The notes beneath the pieces are model-generated. The model saw only the letters and a program-made list of their open reading frames with translations, did not search any database and was not told where the DNA came from. Position numbers and translations under genes: made by a program. Positions 19,190 through 27,225 of a stretch of 64,000 bases of DNA are shown piece by piece (positions within the stretch are counted from its first letter, which is position 1; the number at the start of each line of letters is the position of its first letter). Source of the stretch: Caproiciproducens faecalis (lineage in GTDB: Bacteria > Bacillota > Clostridia > Oscillospirales > Acutalibacteraceae); the NCBI RefSeq assembly GCF_019448085.1, contig NZ_JAGFNZ010000001.1, forward strand, positions 434,001 to 498,000, written 5' to 3'.

Positions 19190-19894
19190 TTATTTGCCGG
19201 GCTTCTTTGCGCCCATCAGTGATTCCGCGTTTTGAATCAGGTTAAACAGCGAGCTGGAAAACAGCGGATACTCTTCCGATATTTTTTCCGGCGAGAGCAC
19301 AGGCAAATCCGTTTTGTCCAGTCCTTCCATATCGTCCGCGTTTTCTCCGCCGGCCAGACAGGCCGCGTTGGAATACGCGATTTCCATTGCCGCGCTGGAA
19401 CGTCCGTCGCTCAGCTTCTGCGGAACGGAAAAAAGGCCCTGCGGATTTTTAGGGTTTGCGGAGTACAGGAGCCGGAAGCTTCTGTATACGGAAATATTCA
19501 GGTACGCCGATACTTCCGCGGTCAGCGACTTGTTGCCGCACTTCTGCAGCGTACTGAAAATAATATTCATCGAATTCGCAAGCAGCTTTTTGTTCAGAAC
19601 GGGCAGAAGGCTGCCTTTCAGGATATTTTCCTTGCCAATGGCGTCCGGTTCCGGAATATCATCCACCTTAATGGTGGCCCCGCTGCGGTGCGGAGTCCTT
19701 CCGAGAAGGTAATCACAGGAAACATCGTAAAACTCAGCGGCTTTCACCACAAAGTCCAGCCCGCATTCACGGATTCCTTTTTCGTAATGAGAAAGCAAAG
19801 CCTGAGAAACATCCAGTTCCTCGGCCGCCTTTTTTTGACTTAACCCACGTTCTTTACGCAGCAAAGTAATAATTCTTGGGAAACTGTTATTCAT
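19190..19894 (-). CDS. XRE-family transcriptional regulator
   Basis: DNA-binding regulator of 234 residues. HTH_3 domain at about residues 7-62 (ITLLRKERGLSQKKAAEELD, VSQALLSHYEKGIRECGLD, DYLLGRT). The rest is mostly helical and unmatched to a known ligand domain. Single gene transcribed divergently from the phosphatase gene, with paired TTGTAAAG repeats over its own promoter, so autoregulation is likely. Targets unknown. Confidence 0.85.
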   Translation of the reverse strand: MNNSFPRIITLLRKERGLSQKKAAEELDVSQALLSHYEKGIRECGLDFVVKAAEFYDVSCDYLLGRTPHRSGATIKVDDIPEPDAIGKENILKGSLLPVLNKKLLANSMNIIFSTLQKCGNKSLTAEVSAYLNISVYRSFRLLYSANPKNPQGLFSVPQKLSDGRSSAAMEIAYSNAACLAGGENADDMEGLDKTDLPVLSPEKISEEYPLFSSSLFNLIQNAESLMGAKKPGK

Positions 19895-19939
19895 TGAACT
19901 ATCCCCTGTCGAAATATGGAAAAATTAACGCCTTGTAAA

Positions 19940-19968
19940 GTATATAACAAATATAACACTTTGTAAAG
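19940..19968 (-). promoter_or_regulatory. XRE gene promoter with repeated TTGTAAAG boxes
   Basis: On the minus strand TTTACA (19968-19963), 17-base spacer, TATACT (19945-19940). The plus-strand box TTGTAAAG occurs at 19934-19941 and 19962-19969, i.e. overlapping the -10 and -35 elements 28 bp apart, as expected for operator sites of an autorepressor. Confidence 0.6.
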
Positions 19969-20065
19969 CCGCTAGATATCGTGCTTTTTCGCTCTGCGTC
20001 TACATGTATCTATGTTTTTCGCATTTGTCAAGACCTGAGAAGAAAAATTTTAAAGGAGCCAAAAA

Positions 20066-20770
20066 ATGAAATCTTACACCATCCATTTAATCCGTCACGG
20101 AATTACAACGGGGAACCTTCTTGGCCAGTATGTCGGCCGTACGGATCTGCCCCTTGCGCCGGAGGGGATCGCTCAGCTGGAGGATCTGAAACGGCATAGC
20201 GCCTACCCGCCCGCACAGGTGTTTTACTGCAGCCCGCTCAAGCGCTGTCTGCAAACCCTGCAAATTCTTTACCCCGGAGCGGAGCCTACCGTGGTCGACG
20301 GCCTGCGCGAATGCGATTTCGGCGACTGGGAGGGAAAAACCGCGCAGGAAATCGCAACGGCTGATGAAAGCTTTACTCACTGGGTGGGAAGCGACGAGGT
20401 GGTGACTCCGCCGAACGGGGAATCCGGCGGCGCGTTTATGCAGCGTGTCTGCTTCGCGTTTGAATCCATTGTACAGGAGATGATGCGCTCCGGAACGAGC
20501 AGCGCCGCGATCATTGCCCACGGGGGCAGCATCATGTCCATTCTCTCCGCCTATGGACTTCCGCGCGCCAATTTTTACGATTGGATGACCAATAACGGCT
20601 GCGGATACTCTCTGCGCATCACGCCGGGACTGTGGATGCGCTCCATGGTGGCAGAGGTTTACGAAACCATTCCTCCGCGTCAAAAATCCGCGCAGGATGA
20701 TGAAAGGCTGGTCATTGACCTTGCCCGGGAAGCTGCCGACCGCGCGTTTGGGAAAAAAGAGCAGGAATAA
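20066..20770 (+). CDS. histidine phosphatase family protein (phosphoglycerate-mutase-like)
   Basis: Phosphohydrolase or mutase of the histidine acid phosphatase superfamily, 234 residues. Catalytic His11 lies in HLIRHGITTGN; partner Arg/Glu/His appear in YCSPLKRCLQT, LRECDFGDWEGKT and IIAHGGSIMS. These are close to CobC/GpmB-type enzymes, but the substrate cannot be told; no cobalamin genes are nearby. A C-terminal tail of about 30 charged residues exceeds the usual length. AAAGGAG precedes the ATG. It is followed by the leucine T-box promoter. Confidence 0.85.
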   Translation: MKSYTIHLIRHGITTGNLLGQYVGRTDLPLAPEGIAQLEDLKRHSAYPPAQVFYCSPLKRCLQTLQILYPGAEPTVVDGLRECDFGDWEGKTAQEIATADESFTHWVGSDEVVTPPNGESGGAFMQRVCFAFESIVQEMMRSGTSSAAIIAHGGSIMSILSAYGLPRANFYDWMTNNGCGYSLRITPGLWMRSMVAEVYETIPPRQKSAQDDERLVIDLAREAADRAFGKKEQE

Positions 20771-20779
20771 ATTTAATCC

Positions 20780-20808
20780 TTGACAAAGGGACCCGCATAA
20801 AATATAAT
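20780..20808 (+). promoter_or_regulatory. promoter of the leuA transcript
   Basis: TTGACA (20780-20785), 17-base spacer, TATAAT (20803-20808); both boxes match consensus exactly. Confidence 0.85.
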
Positions 20809-20819
20809 AGTAAATAATT

Positions 20820-21100
20820 TAATACGCAAAAGCGATGAAGGGAAAAAGACATCGGCTGAAACATTGCAGAGAACCGGCGGATTGGTGCGAGCCGGTGTGG
20901 AGGTCTTTGTGGATAGCTCATCCCGGAGCCGCCGTCTTCGATGCGGAAATAGCGGAGGAGCGGACGCAGTGGCAGCGTTAAAGGCCGGAGCCTTGTTAGA
21001 GGCTTGCTGAGGGCTTCCGCTTTGCGGAGCCAAATTTGGGTGGTACCGCGGATTTGTATATTCGCCCCGAACACAGAATTCTGTGTTCGGGGCTTTTTTT
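20820..21100 (+). promoter_or_regulatory. T-box riboswitch, leucine type
   Basis: A structured leader ending in the T-box sequence TTTGGGTGGTACCGCGG (21037-21053) and a strong terminator at 21064-21100 (CCCCGAACACAG / CTGTGTTCGGGG plus seven T). Uncharged tRNA would pair its NCCA end with the TGG of the T-box and favour antitermination. A candidate specifier codon is CTC (20917-20919) in the first long stem, matching the leucine pathway genes downstream; the specifier assignment is tentative. Confidence 0.88.
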
Positions 21101-21141
21101 ATACCACCGAACAACCTATGAAATTGACAAAGGAGTGTTGG

Positions 21142-22845
21142 ATGATGTTTGAAGGCTGCAAAAAGTATATTCCGTTTCAGCCGATCAGCCTGCCGGACCG
21201 CCAATGGCCCGACAAAGTTATTGCAAAAGCGCCGGTCTGGTGCAGTGTGGATATGCGGGACGGGAATCAGGCGCTGATTGACCCGATGAATCTGGAGGAA
21301 AAACTGCTGTATTTTCAGACTCTTGTGGATATTGGCTTCAAAGAGATTGAGATCGGCTTTCCGGCCGCCTCAGAGACGGAGTATGAAATTCTTCGCGCAC
21401 TGATTGAGCGGAACCTGATTCCGGACGATGTGACCGTTCAGGTACTGGTTCAGGCAAGACCGCACTTGATTTATAAAACCTTTGAAGCAATCAAAGGCGC
21501 AAAAAATGTCATCGTTCATTTTTACAATTCTACCTCAACCCTGCAGCGCAAGGTGGTTTTCCGCACCGACATGCAGGGGGTTATCGACATTGCCGTGGAG
21601 GGCGCAAAGCTGATTAAAGAGCTTACTGACGAGGAAATCAAAGTAAGCGGCGCGAATATCCGCTACGAGTATTCTCCGGAGAGCTTTTCCGGAACCGAAA
21701 TTGACAATTCCGTGCTGATTTGCGAAAAGGTGATGGAAGTGCTCGGCTCCACGCCCGAGAACAAACTGATTTTGAACTTGCCCAATACGGTCGAAATGAG
21801 CACTCCGAACTGCTACGCCGACCAGATTGAGTATTTCTGCCGGCATCTGAAGAACCGCGAAAGCGCCATTATCAGTTTGCACCCCCACAATGACCGGGGA
21901 ACCGCTACGGCGGCGACCGAGCTGGGACTGATGGCGGGAGCGGACAGAGTGGAGGGGACCCTCTTTGGCAACGGAGAGCGCACCGGTAACGCGGATGTGA
22001 TGGTGGTTGCCATGAACCTGTATTCCCAGGGGGTGAACCCAGGACTCGATTTCTCCAATATGCGAGAAATTCAGGAAGTCTTTGAAAAATGCACCAAGAT
22101 GAAAATTCACGAGCGTCATCCGTATGTGGGCGATCTGGTCTTTACGGCGTTCTCCGGTTCTCATCAGGACGCGATTAAAAAGGGCGTTGAGTATATGGCG
22201 CACAGCGGCGGCAGTTACTGGGAAGTCCCGTATCTGCCGATTGATCCCGCCGACGTCGGCCGCGAATATGAGCCGATCATCCGCATCAACAGCCAGTCCG
22301 GCAAGGGCGGAGCAGCCTTCATTATGCAGCAGAATTTCGGCTATGAACTGCCGAAAGCCATGCACCCGGAATTCGGCGCAATGGTAAAAGCCGCCTGCGA
22401 CGAAGCGGGCCGTGAGCTTCAGCCGGATGAGATTTTCACTATCTTCCGCAAAGAGTTTCTGGAAGTCAATGCGCCCTACAACCTTAAGCAGTATAAACTT
22501 TACGAAGAAAACGATATCAGCGGGGACACACAGGTTCACTTTGAGGGAATCATCCGTTTCGGCCATGAGGATCATCATGTGAGTGCCAGCGGGAACGGGC
22601 CGGTCAGCGCATTCTTCAACGCGCTCAAGTCTGTCGGCATCACCGACTATCAGTTCGTTTCCTACCGTGAACACGCCATTTCCAGCGGCGCGGACAGCAA
22701 GGCGGTTTCCTATATCCAGCTGACCGCGCCGGACGGCAGCCCGGTGTTCGGCGTAGGGATTGACAACAACATCAGCCTTGCTTCCATCAAAGGCATTATC
22801 TGCGCAATTAACCGCACAAAGAATGCCGCTGAAAAAGAATCTTAA
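21142..22845 (+). CDS. leuA: 2-isopropylmalate synthase
   Basis: First committed enzyme of leucine synthesis (acetyl-CoA plus 2-oxoisovalerate). 567 residues; long LeuA2-type protein beginning [19 protein letters not shown]. The HMGL-like barrel has the metal/catalytic segment [35 protein letters not shown] and [12 protein letters not shown]; a C-terminal regulatory LeuA dimer domain follows (about 430-567), the site of leucine feedback. Start 21142 (ATGATG) has AGGAG six bases upstream; the frame is open further up through the T-box but those codons are leader RNA. leuB begins 13 bp after its stop. Confidence 0.96.
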   Translation: MMFEGCKKYIPFQPISLPDRQWPDKVIAKAPVWCSVDMRDGNQALIDPMNLEEKLLYFQTLVDIGFKEIEIGFPAASETEYEILRALIERNLIPDDVTVQVLVQARPHLIYKTFEAIKGAKNVIVHFYNSTSTLQRKVVFRTDMQGVIDIAVEGAKLIKELTDEEIKVSGANIRYEYSPESFSGTEIDNSVLICEKVMEVLGSTPENKLILNLPNTVEMSTPNCYADQIEYFCRHLKNRESAIISLHPHNDRGTATAATELGLMAGADRVEGTLFGNGERTGNADVMVVAMNLYSQGVNPGLDFSNMREIQEVFEKCTKMKIHERHPYVGDLVFTAFSGSHQDAIKKGVEYMAHSGGSYWEVPYLPIDPADVGREYEPIIRINSQSGKGGAAFIMQQNFGYELPKAMHPEFGAMVKAACDEAGRELQPDEIFTIFRKEFLEVNAPYNLKQYKLYEENDISGDTQVHFEGIIRFGHEDHHVSASGNGPVSAFFNALKSVGITDYQFVSYREHAISSGADSKAVSYIQLTAPDGSPVFGVGIDNNISLASIKGIICAINRTKNAAEKES

Positions 22846-22858
22846 AGGGGGAACCACC

Positions 22859-23932
22859 ATGAAAAACTACAAAATTGCCCTGCTGAAGGGCGACGGAATC
22901 GGCCCTGAAATTGTGACACAGGCCGTGAAAGTTCTGAACCGTGCCGCGGAACGGTTCGGGTTTACAATTTCCTATGACGAGGCGCTGCTGGGCGGCAGTG
23001 CGATTGACGCCACCGGAGTACCGCTTCCGCCGGAAACCATTGAAAAATGCAAAGCTACCGATTCTACTTTGCTCGGCGCGGTCGGCGGTCCCAAATGGGA
23101 TTCTCTTCCCGGCAATTTACGCCCGGAGGCGGGGCTGCTGGGGATCCGCGGTGCGCTCGGACTGTTCGCCAATCTGCGCCCGGCGAAAATCTTTGAGCAG
23201 CTGCGCGAAGCTTCTCCGTTAAAAGCGGAAATTATCGGCGACAATCTTGACATCATGGTGGTGCGGGAACTGACCGGGGGAATTTATTTCGGCGAGCGGG
23301 GCCGCAGAACAGTCAACGGCGCTGAAGCGGCTTACGATACCGAGATGTATTCCGTACCGGAAATCGAGCGCATTGCGCGCGTGGGCTTCCGTATGGCGGA
23401 AAAGAGAGACGGCAGGCTTTGCAGTGTCGATAAAGCCAATGTGCTGGAATCCTCCAGACTGTGGCGCGCGACAGTTGCAAGAATCGGAAAAGAAGAGTAT
23501 CCTGATATCAAACTGTCCCACATGTATGTGGATAACTGCGCCATGCAGCTTGTGCGTAACCCGAAACAGTTTGACGTGATTGTTACCTCGAACATTTTCG
23601 GCGACATCCTTTCCGATGAAGCGTCCATGATTAGCGGGTCTATCGGAATGCTGGCTTCCGCCAGTCTGAGTGAAGGAAAGTCCGGCCTGTATGAGCCGAT
23701 CCACGGCTCCGCGCCGGATATTGCAGGTACGGGTTTAGCCAACCCGCTGGCAACCATTCTTTCGGCAGCGATGATGCTTCGCTACTCGCTGGAGGAACCG
23801 CAGGCGGCACAGGCAATAGAGGACGCGGTGTCAGAGGTGCTCAAAACCGCGCGTACCGCAGATATCTCTGCCGAAGGAATTTGGCAGGTCACCTGCGAGG
23901 AAATGGGCGATATGGTCTGCGGATTGCTGTAA
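22859..23932 (+). CDS. leuB: 3-isopropylmalate dehydrogenase
   Basis: NAD-dependent oxidative decarboxylation of 3-isopropylmalate, 357 residues. Family motifs: [11 protein letters not shown] at the start, [12 protein letters not shown], the substrate-binding [46 protein letters not shown] and the cofactor loop [18 protein letters not shown]. The start 22859 is preceded by AAAGGGGG; upstream in-frame codons overlap leuA. The dehydratase genes leuC and leuD, often between leuA and leuB, are absent here. Confidence 0.96.
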   Translation: MKNYKIALLKGDGIGPEIVTQAVKVLNRAAERFGFTISYDEALLGGSAIDATGVPLPPETIEKCKATDSTLLGAVGGPKWDSLPGNLRPEAGLLGIRGALGLFANLRPAKIFEQLREASPLKAEIIGDNLDIMVVRELTGGIYFGERGRRTVNGAEAAYDTEMYSVPEIERIARVGFRMAEKRDGRLCSVDKANVLESSRLWRATVARIGKEEYPDIKLSHMYVDNCAMQLVRNPKQFDVIVTSNIFGDILSDEASMISGSIGMLASASLSEGKSGLYEPIHGSAPDIAGTGLANPLATILSAAMMLRYSLEEPQAAQAIEDAVSEVLKTARTADISAEGIWQVTCEEMGDMVCGLL

Positions 23933-24051
23933 ATTTTGTCACAATTAGTATTATTATAAACATATATTACAAATGGTATAACTATTTATCATTAAAACAT
24001 GAATTTTCTCCTCACAAACAGCAAAGGAGACATTAGTATGGGAGCACGGAA

Positions 24052-24771
24052 ATGCACGGAACAGAGACTTTGACATTTAAAAAGGGACTGAAGGACGGGT
24101 TGCCGATCTGCCTGGGGTATATCAGCGTTTCCTTCACGTTCGGAATGATGGCGACGCAGGGCGGGCTGCCGCTTTGGGCGGTGATGCTGATTACCATGAG
24201 CAACATGACCAGCGCGGGGCAGTTTGCCGGAACGGAGCTGATTCTGTCGGGCGGGCTGTATCTGGAACTGGCCGTAACCACGTTTGTCATCAATATCCGC
24301 TATATGCTGATGTCTCTTTCCCTTTCGCAAAAGGTGGACAGTGCCATGACTTCTTTGCAGCGGCTGGTTCTTTCCTTCGGGGTTACCGACGAAATTTTCG
24401 CCGTAGCTATGAAACAGGACGGGAGCATCGGGGCGCGGTACCTTCTGGGGCTGATCCTCACTCCCTACACGGGCTGGACGCTTGGAACCCTGCTCGGCGG
24501 CACCGCTACCGGTTTGCTTCCGGTCAGTGTCCGCACCGCGCTGGGCATCGCAATCTACGGAATGTTTCTTGCCATTATCATTCCGCCCGCAAAACATACG
24601 CGCCCCATAGCGCTGGTTATCGCCATTTCAGTGGCCCTGAGCTGCCTTTTCCGGTGGACGCCGCTCCTAAATCGGATTTCCGGCGGATGGGTCATTATTC
24701 TCTGCGCGGTCGCCGCGTCGGCCTATGCCGCACTGCGTTATCCTGTGGATGATCCGGAGGTGCTGGAATGA
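24052..24771 (+). CDS. azlC: AzlC family branched-chain amino acid exporter, large subunit
   Basis: Polytopic membrane protein, 239 residues with about six to seven hydrophobic helices, pairing with AzlD to export branched-chain amino acids or analogues. The motif QGGLPLWAVMLITMSNMTSAGQF-like region near residue 35-65 and the LSLSQKV/GVTDEIFAV region are family-typical. GGGAG stands seven bases before the ATG. Its stop overlaps the azlD start (ATGA). Lies downstream of leuA-leuB, consistent with control of leucine pools; no separate promoter is obvious in the 119-bp gap. Confidence 0.9.
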   Translation: MHGTETLTFKKGLKDGLPICLGYISVSFTFGMMATQGGLPLWAVMLITMSNMTSAGQFAGTELILSGGLYLELAVTTFVINIRYMLMSLSLSQKVDSAMTSLQRLVLSFGVTDEIFAVAMKQDGSIGARYLLGLILTPYTGWTLGTLLGGTATGLLPVSVRTALGIAIYGMFLAIIIPPAKHTRPIALVIAISVALSCLFRWTPLLNRISGGWVIILCAVAASAYAALRYPVDDPEVLE

Positions 24772-25085
24772 ATGTTCAGAGAATCCTGATCTGCACGCTG
24801 ATTATGGCAACGGTTACCTATTTCATCCGTATGATTCCGTTGGCGATTTTTAAGCAGAAAATCCATAACCGGTTTATCCGGTCGTTTCTGGCCTATGTGC
24901 CCTATGCCGTGCTGGCGGCCATGACTTTTCCGGAAATACTGTATTCCACAGGGAATCTGTATTCCGCAGTCATCGGTCTTGCCGCGGCGCTGATCCTTGC
25001 GTATCAGGACAAGGGACTTCTCACCGTTGCTCTGGGTTCCACCGCCGCCGTTTTTATTGCGGAACAGGTGATGAGCTTCTTTTAA
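24768..25085 (+). CDS. azlD: AzlD family branched-chain amino acid exporter, small subunit
   Basis: 105-residue membrane protein with four hydrophobic stretches, starting NVQRILICTLIMATVTYFIR with the RMIPLAIF motif and SFLAYVPYAVLAAMTFPEI segment typical of AzlD. Works as a complex with AzlC. Start overlaps the azlC stop by four bases. Confidence 0.9.
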   Translation: MNVQRILICTLIMATVTYFIRMIPLAIFKQKIHNRFIRSFLAYVPYAVLAAMTFPEILYSTGNLYSAVIGLAAALILAYQDKGLLTVALGSTAAVFIAEQVMSFF

Positions 25086-25214
25086 CGTGAATTCATGGAA
25101 AATGCTTGGTAAAGATAAAATGCTTTACAAGATTTACAGATTTTTGCGTATCCACCAGGAAAATATCATTGAAAAGGATATTTACTTTACACAATGAGAG
25201 CATAAAATTGGGCA

Positions 25215-25246
25215 TAAAAAAGCCGCTGCATCCGCAGCGGTTTTTT
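25215..25246. terminator. bidirectional terminator between azlD and dCMP deaminase gene
   Basis: CCGCTGC and GCAGCGG with an ATCC loop, A-run on the left and TTTTTT on the right; serves convergent genes. Confidence 0.85.
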
Positions 25247-25255
25247 ATGTAATCC

Positions 25256-25744
25256 TCAGTATCCGAATTTTCCGCTGAGGGATTCGTCATTGTCAACCCA
25301 TTCCTGCACATAAACGGAGCAGAAAGAGTCCTTGGTGTTCCGCGCAACCACACGCGTGATGCCGGCGTTGATAATCAGCCGTTTGCACATGGAGCAGGGC
25401 GACGCGTTTTCCACATACTCGCCCGTCTTGGCGTCTCTTCCGACCAGATACAGCGTGCTGCCGATCATGTCGCGGCGGGAGGCGCTGATGATGGCGTTAG
25501 CCTCCGCGTGGACGGAGCGGCAAAGTTCATAGCGTTCCCCGCGGGGAACCCCCAGCGTTTCGCGCACACAGACGCCGGTATCGATGCAGTTGCGGCGGCC
25601 GCGGGGTGCGCCCGTGTATCCGGAAGATACGATCTCGTCATGCTGAACAATAATCGCGCCGAAATTCCGGCGCAGGCAGGTTCCGCGTTCCAATACGGTC
25701 TCAGCAATATCAAGGTAATAGTTTTCTTTGTCTGTACGGTTCAT
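25256..25744 (-). CDS. comEB: deoxycytidylate deaminase family protein
   Basis: Zinc-dependent dCMP deaminase (ComEB type) that makes dUMP for dTMP synthesis. 162 residues. Zinc/catalytic motif SVHAEANAI (His79, Glu81) and PCSMC (Cys117, Cys120) are present, with the N-terminal AETVLERGTCLRRNFGAIIV and SGYTGAPRG segments typical of the family. The reading frame is open well upstream, but the start at 25744 fits the family N-terminus and follows a GGAGG. A long hairpin lies in its 5' leader (25804-25834). Confidence 0.92.
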   Translation of the reverse strand: MNRTDKENYYLDIAETVLERGTCLRRNFGAIIVQHDEIVSSGYTGAPRGRRNCIDTGVCVRETLGVPRGERYELCRSVHAEANAIISASRRDMIGSTLYLVGRDAKTGEYVENASPCSMCKRLIINAGITRVVARNTKDSFCSVYVQEWVDNDESLSGKFGY

Positions 25745-25803
25745 TTTTATGCCTCCCAGTCCTTTATTATAGCAATTCCATTTCAGTTTGCGAGCCGAAA
25801 CAC

Positions 25804-25834
25804 GTTCCTCCCCCGCCGAAGGCGGGGGAGGAAC
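25804..25834 (-). repeat. 14-bp perfect hairpin with UUCG-type loop in the dCMP deaminase leader
   Basis: GTTCCTCCCCCGCC (25804-25817) and its complement (25821-25834) around GAA. On the minus-strand transcript the tip reads C-UUCG-G, an extra-stable tetraloop. The core CCTCCCCC/GGGGGAGG is shared with the hairpin at 8078-8109. Confidence 0.75.
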
Positions 25835-25877
25835 GCAACCTTGTTGCACAATCAACTGGAAATGCTGTAGTAATCCT

Positions 25878-25906
25878 ATCATATTGTATTTTCGACAGAT
25901 AATCAA
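25878..25906 (-). promoter_or_regulatory. predicted promoter of the dCMP deaminase gene
   Basis: On the minus strand TTGATT (25906-25901), 17-base spacer, TATGAT (25883-25878). The transcript would start upstream of the long hairpin. The rest of the 25745-26058 gap holds a possible plus-strand -10 TATAAT at about 25930 for ksgA without a good -35. Confidence 0.6.
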
Positions 25907-26058
25907 TGGAAATGAGACAATTTGTGTGATATAATCATTGAATAAAACAGTTTGAGCCGTTTTAAGAATATGATAAGGCCATAGGGGAATTTTAACGTGG
26001 GATGACAGTGGTCGGGCGGCCTTCAAAGTTCACACAGAAAAAGATATGGGGACAGAAA

Positions 26059-26916
26059 ATGGATTTATCGGATATCAGAATCATTAAAAATATACTGGCG
26101 CGCCATGGCTTCAATTTTTCCAAATCGCTTGGGCAGAATTTTTTAATCAACCCGGAAATCTGCCCGCGCATGGCGGCGGAGTGCGGCGCGCAAAAAGGAG
26201 TCGGCGTACTGGAAATCGGGCCGGGCGTCGGGGTGCTGACCGCCGAGCTTGCAAAGCGGGCGGACAAGGTCGTTTCCGTAGAGCTGGACAAAAGACTGCT
26301 GCCGGTTCTGGACGACACACTTGCGGAATACGGCAATGTGAAAATCATCAACGAGGATATTTTAAAAACCGATCTGAAAAACCTGATTGAGACGGAATTT
26401 TCCGGCGGAGAAGTGGCCGTGTGCGCCAACCTGCCGTACTATATTACTTCACCGGTCATTATGCGGTTTCTGGAGGAGCGGCTGCCGATCCGCTCCGTTA
26501 CGGTCATGGTGCAGAAGGAGGCGGCCGAACGTCTCTGTGCTTTGCCCGGAACCCGTTCCTGCGGCGCGGTGAGCGCGGCGGTGCGTTACTTTGCGGAACC
26601 GGAAATCTTATTTGAAGTAACCCGGGACAACTTTTTTCCGCAGCCAAACGTCGATTCGGCGGTTATCCAACTGAAAATCCGCAAGGAGCCGCCGGTCAAA
26701 ATCAACAGGGAAAAAGATTTCTTTGCTCTGGTTAAAGCTGCTTTCGGCCAGCGGCGCAAAACGGTACTGAACTCTGTTGCCGCCGGGCTTTCCATGGACA
26801 GAACGGCGGTCGCGTCCGCGCTGGAAAGAGCGGAAATCGTCCCAAACGCGCGGGCGGAACAGCTTACGATGGAACAGCTTGCGGCATTGTCCAACGAAGT
26901 ATTTTCAGACGAATGA
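26059..26916 (+). CDS. rsmA: 16S rRNA (adenine1518-N6/adenine1519-N6)-dimethyltransferase
   Basis: KsgA/RsmA, dimethylates two adjacent adenines in the 3' hairpin of 16S rRNA during 30S maturation. 285 residues. SAM motifs: SLGQNFLINPEI, LEIGPGVGVLTAEL (motif I), VVSVELDKRLLP (motif II) and the catalytic motif IV NLPYYITSPVI. Start 26059 follows GGGGA and gives the normal N-terminus; 19 upstream in-frame codons are not conserved in character. Confidence 0.95.
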   Translation: MDLSDIRIIKNILARHGFNFSKSLGQNFLINPEICPRMAAECGAQKGVGVLEIGPGVGVLTAELAKRADKVVSVELDKRLLPVLDDTLAEYGNVKIINEDILKTDLKNLIETEFSGGEVAVCANLPYYITSPVIMRFLEERLPIRSVTVMVQKEAAERLCALPGTRSCGAVSAAVRYFAEPEILFEVTRDNFFPQPNVDSAVIQLKIRKEPPVKINREKDFFALVKAAFGQRRKTVLNSVAAGLSMDRTAVASALERAEIVPNARAEQLTMEQLAALSNEVFSDE

Positions 26917-26945
26917 TTTTTTAAGATAAGGACGGAGGGCTTTTT

Positions 26946-27179
26946 ATGAGCGACGGGAAACTTGCGGTTCTTTTTTTTGAAGCCGGTATTGCACTGACGC
27001 TGATTTCCATGGTGCTTGGTCCGTTTGACATCACCGGCTGGGCACTCGCCGCCGCGTCCGTGGCCTGTTTTGTAGCGATCGCCGGGATGTATCTGGCTTT
27101 CAGCAGCTGGAACGAGCCCGATGAAGACGAAGACCGGCCGGAAGGGGAGCTGCATGCCCCGGAAGATCACAAAAACTGA
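26946..27179 (+). CDS. unknown small membrane protein with acidic tail
   Basis: 77 residues: hydrophobic segments at about 7-25 and 33-54, then an acidic, Pro/Asp/Glu-rich tail. GGACGGAGGG precedes the ATG. It follows ksgA by about 30 bp and is closed by a terminator, so it is probably co-transcribed with ksgA. Function unknown. Confidence 0.65.
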   Translation: MSDGKLAVLFFEAGIALTLISMVLGPFDITGWALAAASVACFVAIAGMYLAFSSWNEPDEDEDRPEGELHAPEDHKN

Positions 27180-27187
27180 AATAAGCA

Positions 27188-27222
27188 CAAAAACCCGGAA
27201 GCCAGACGGCTTCCGGGTTTTA
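27188..27222. terminator. bidirectional terminator
   Basis: AAAACCCGGAAGCC and GGCTTCCGGGTTTT with a 4-base loop; flanking A and T runs allow use from both sides (small membrane gene and the hcy gene). Confidence 0.88.
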
Positions 27223-27225
27223 TCA

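Noticed and set aside
20820-21100. Frames overlapping the leucine T-box, including a 5' extension of leuA
   Set aside because: The region is structured leader RNA with a terminator; translation through it is not expected.
24038-24073. 11-codon ORF starting with a good ribosome site just before azlC
   Set aside because: Could be a leader peptide, but it has no run of regulatory codons and overlaps the azlC start; not enough evidence to list.
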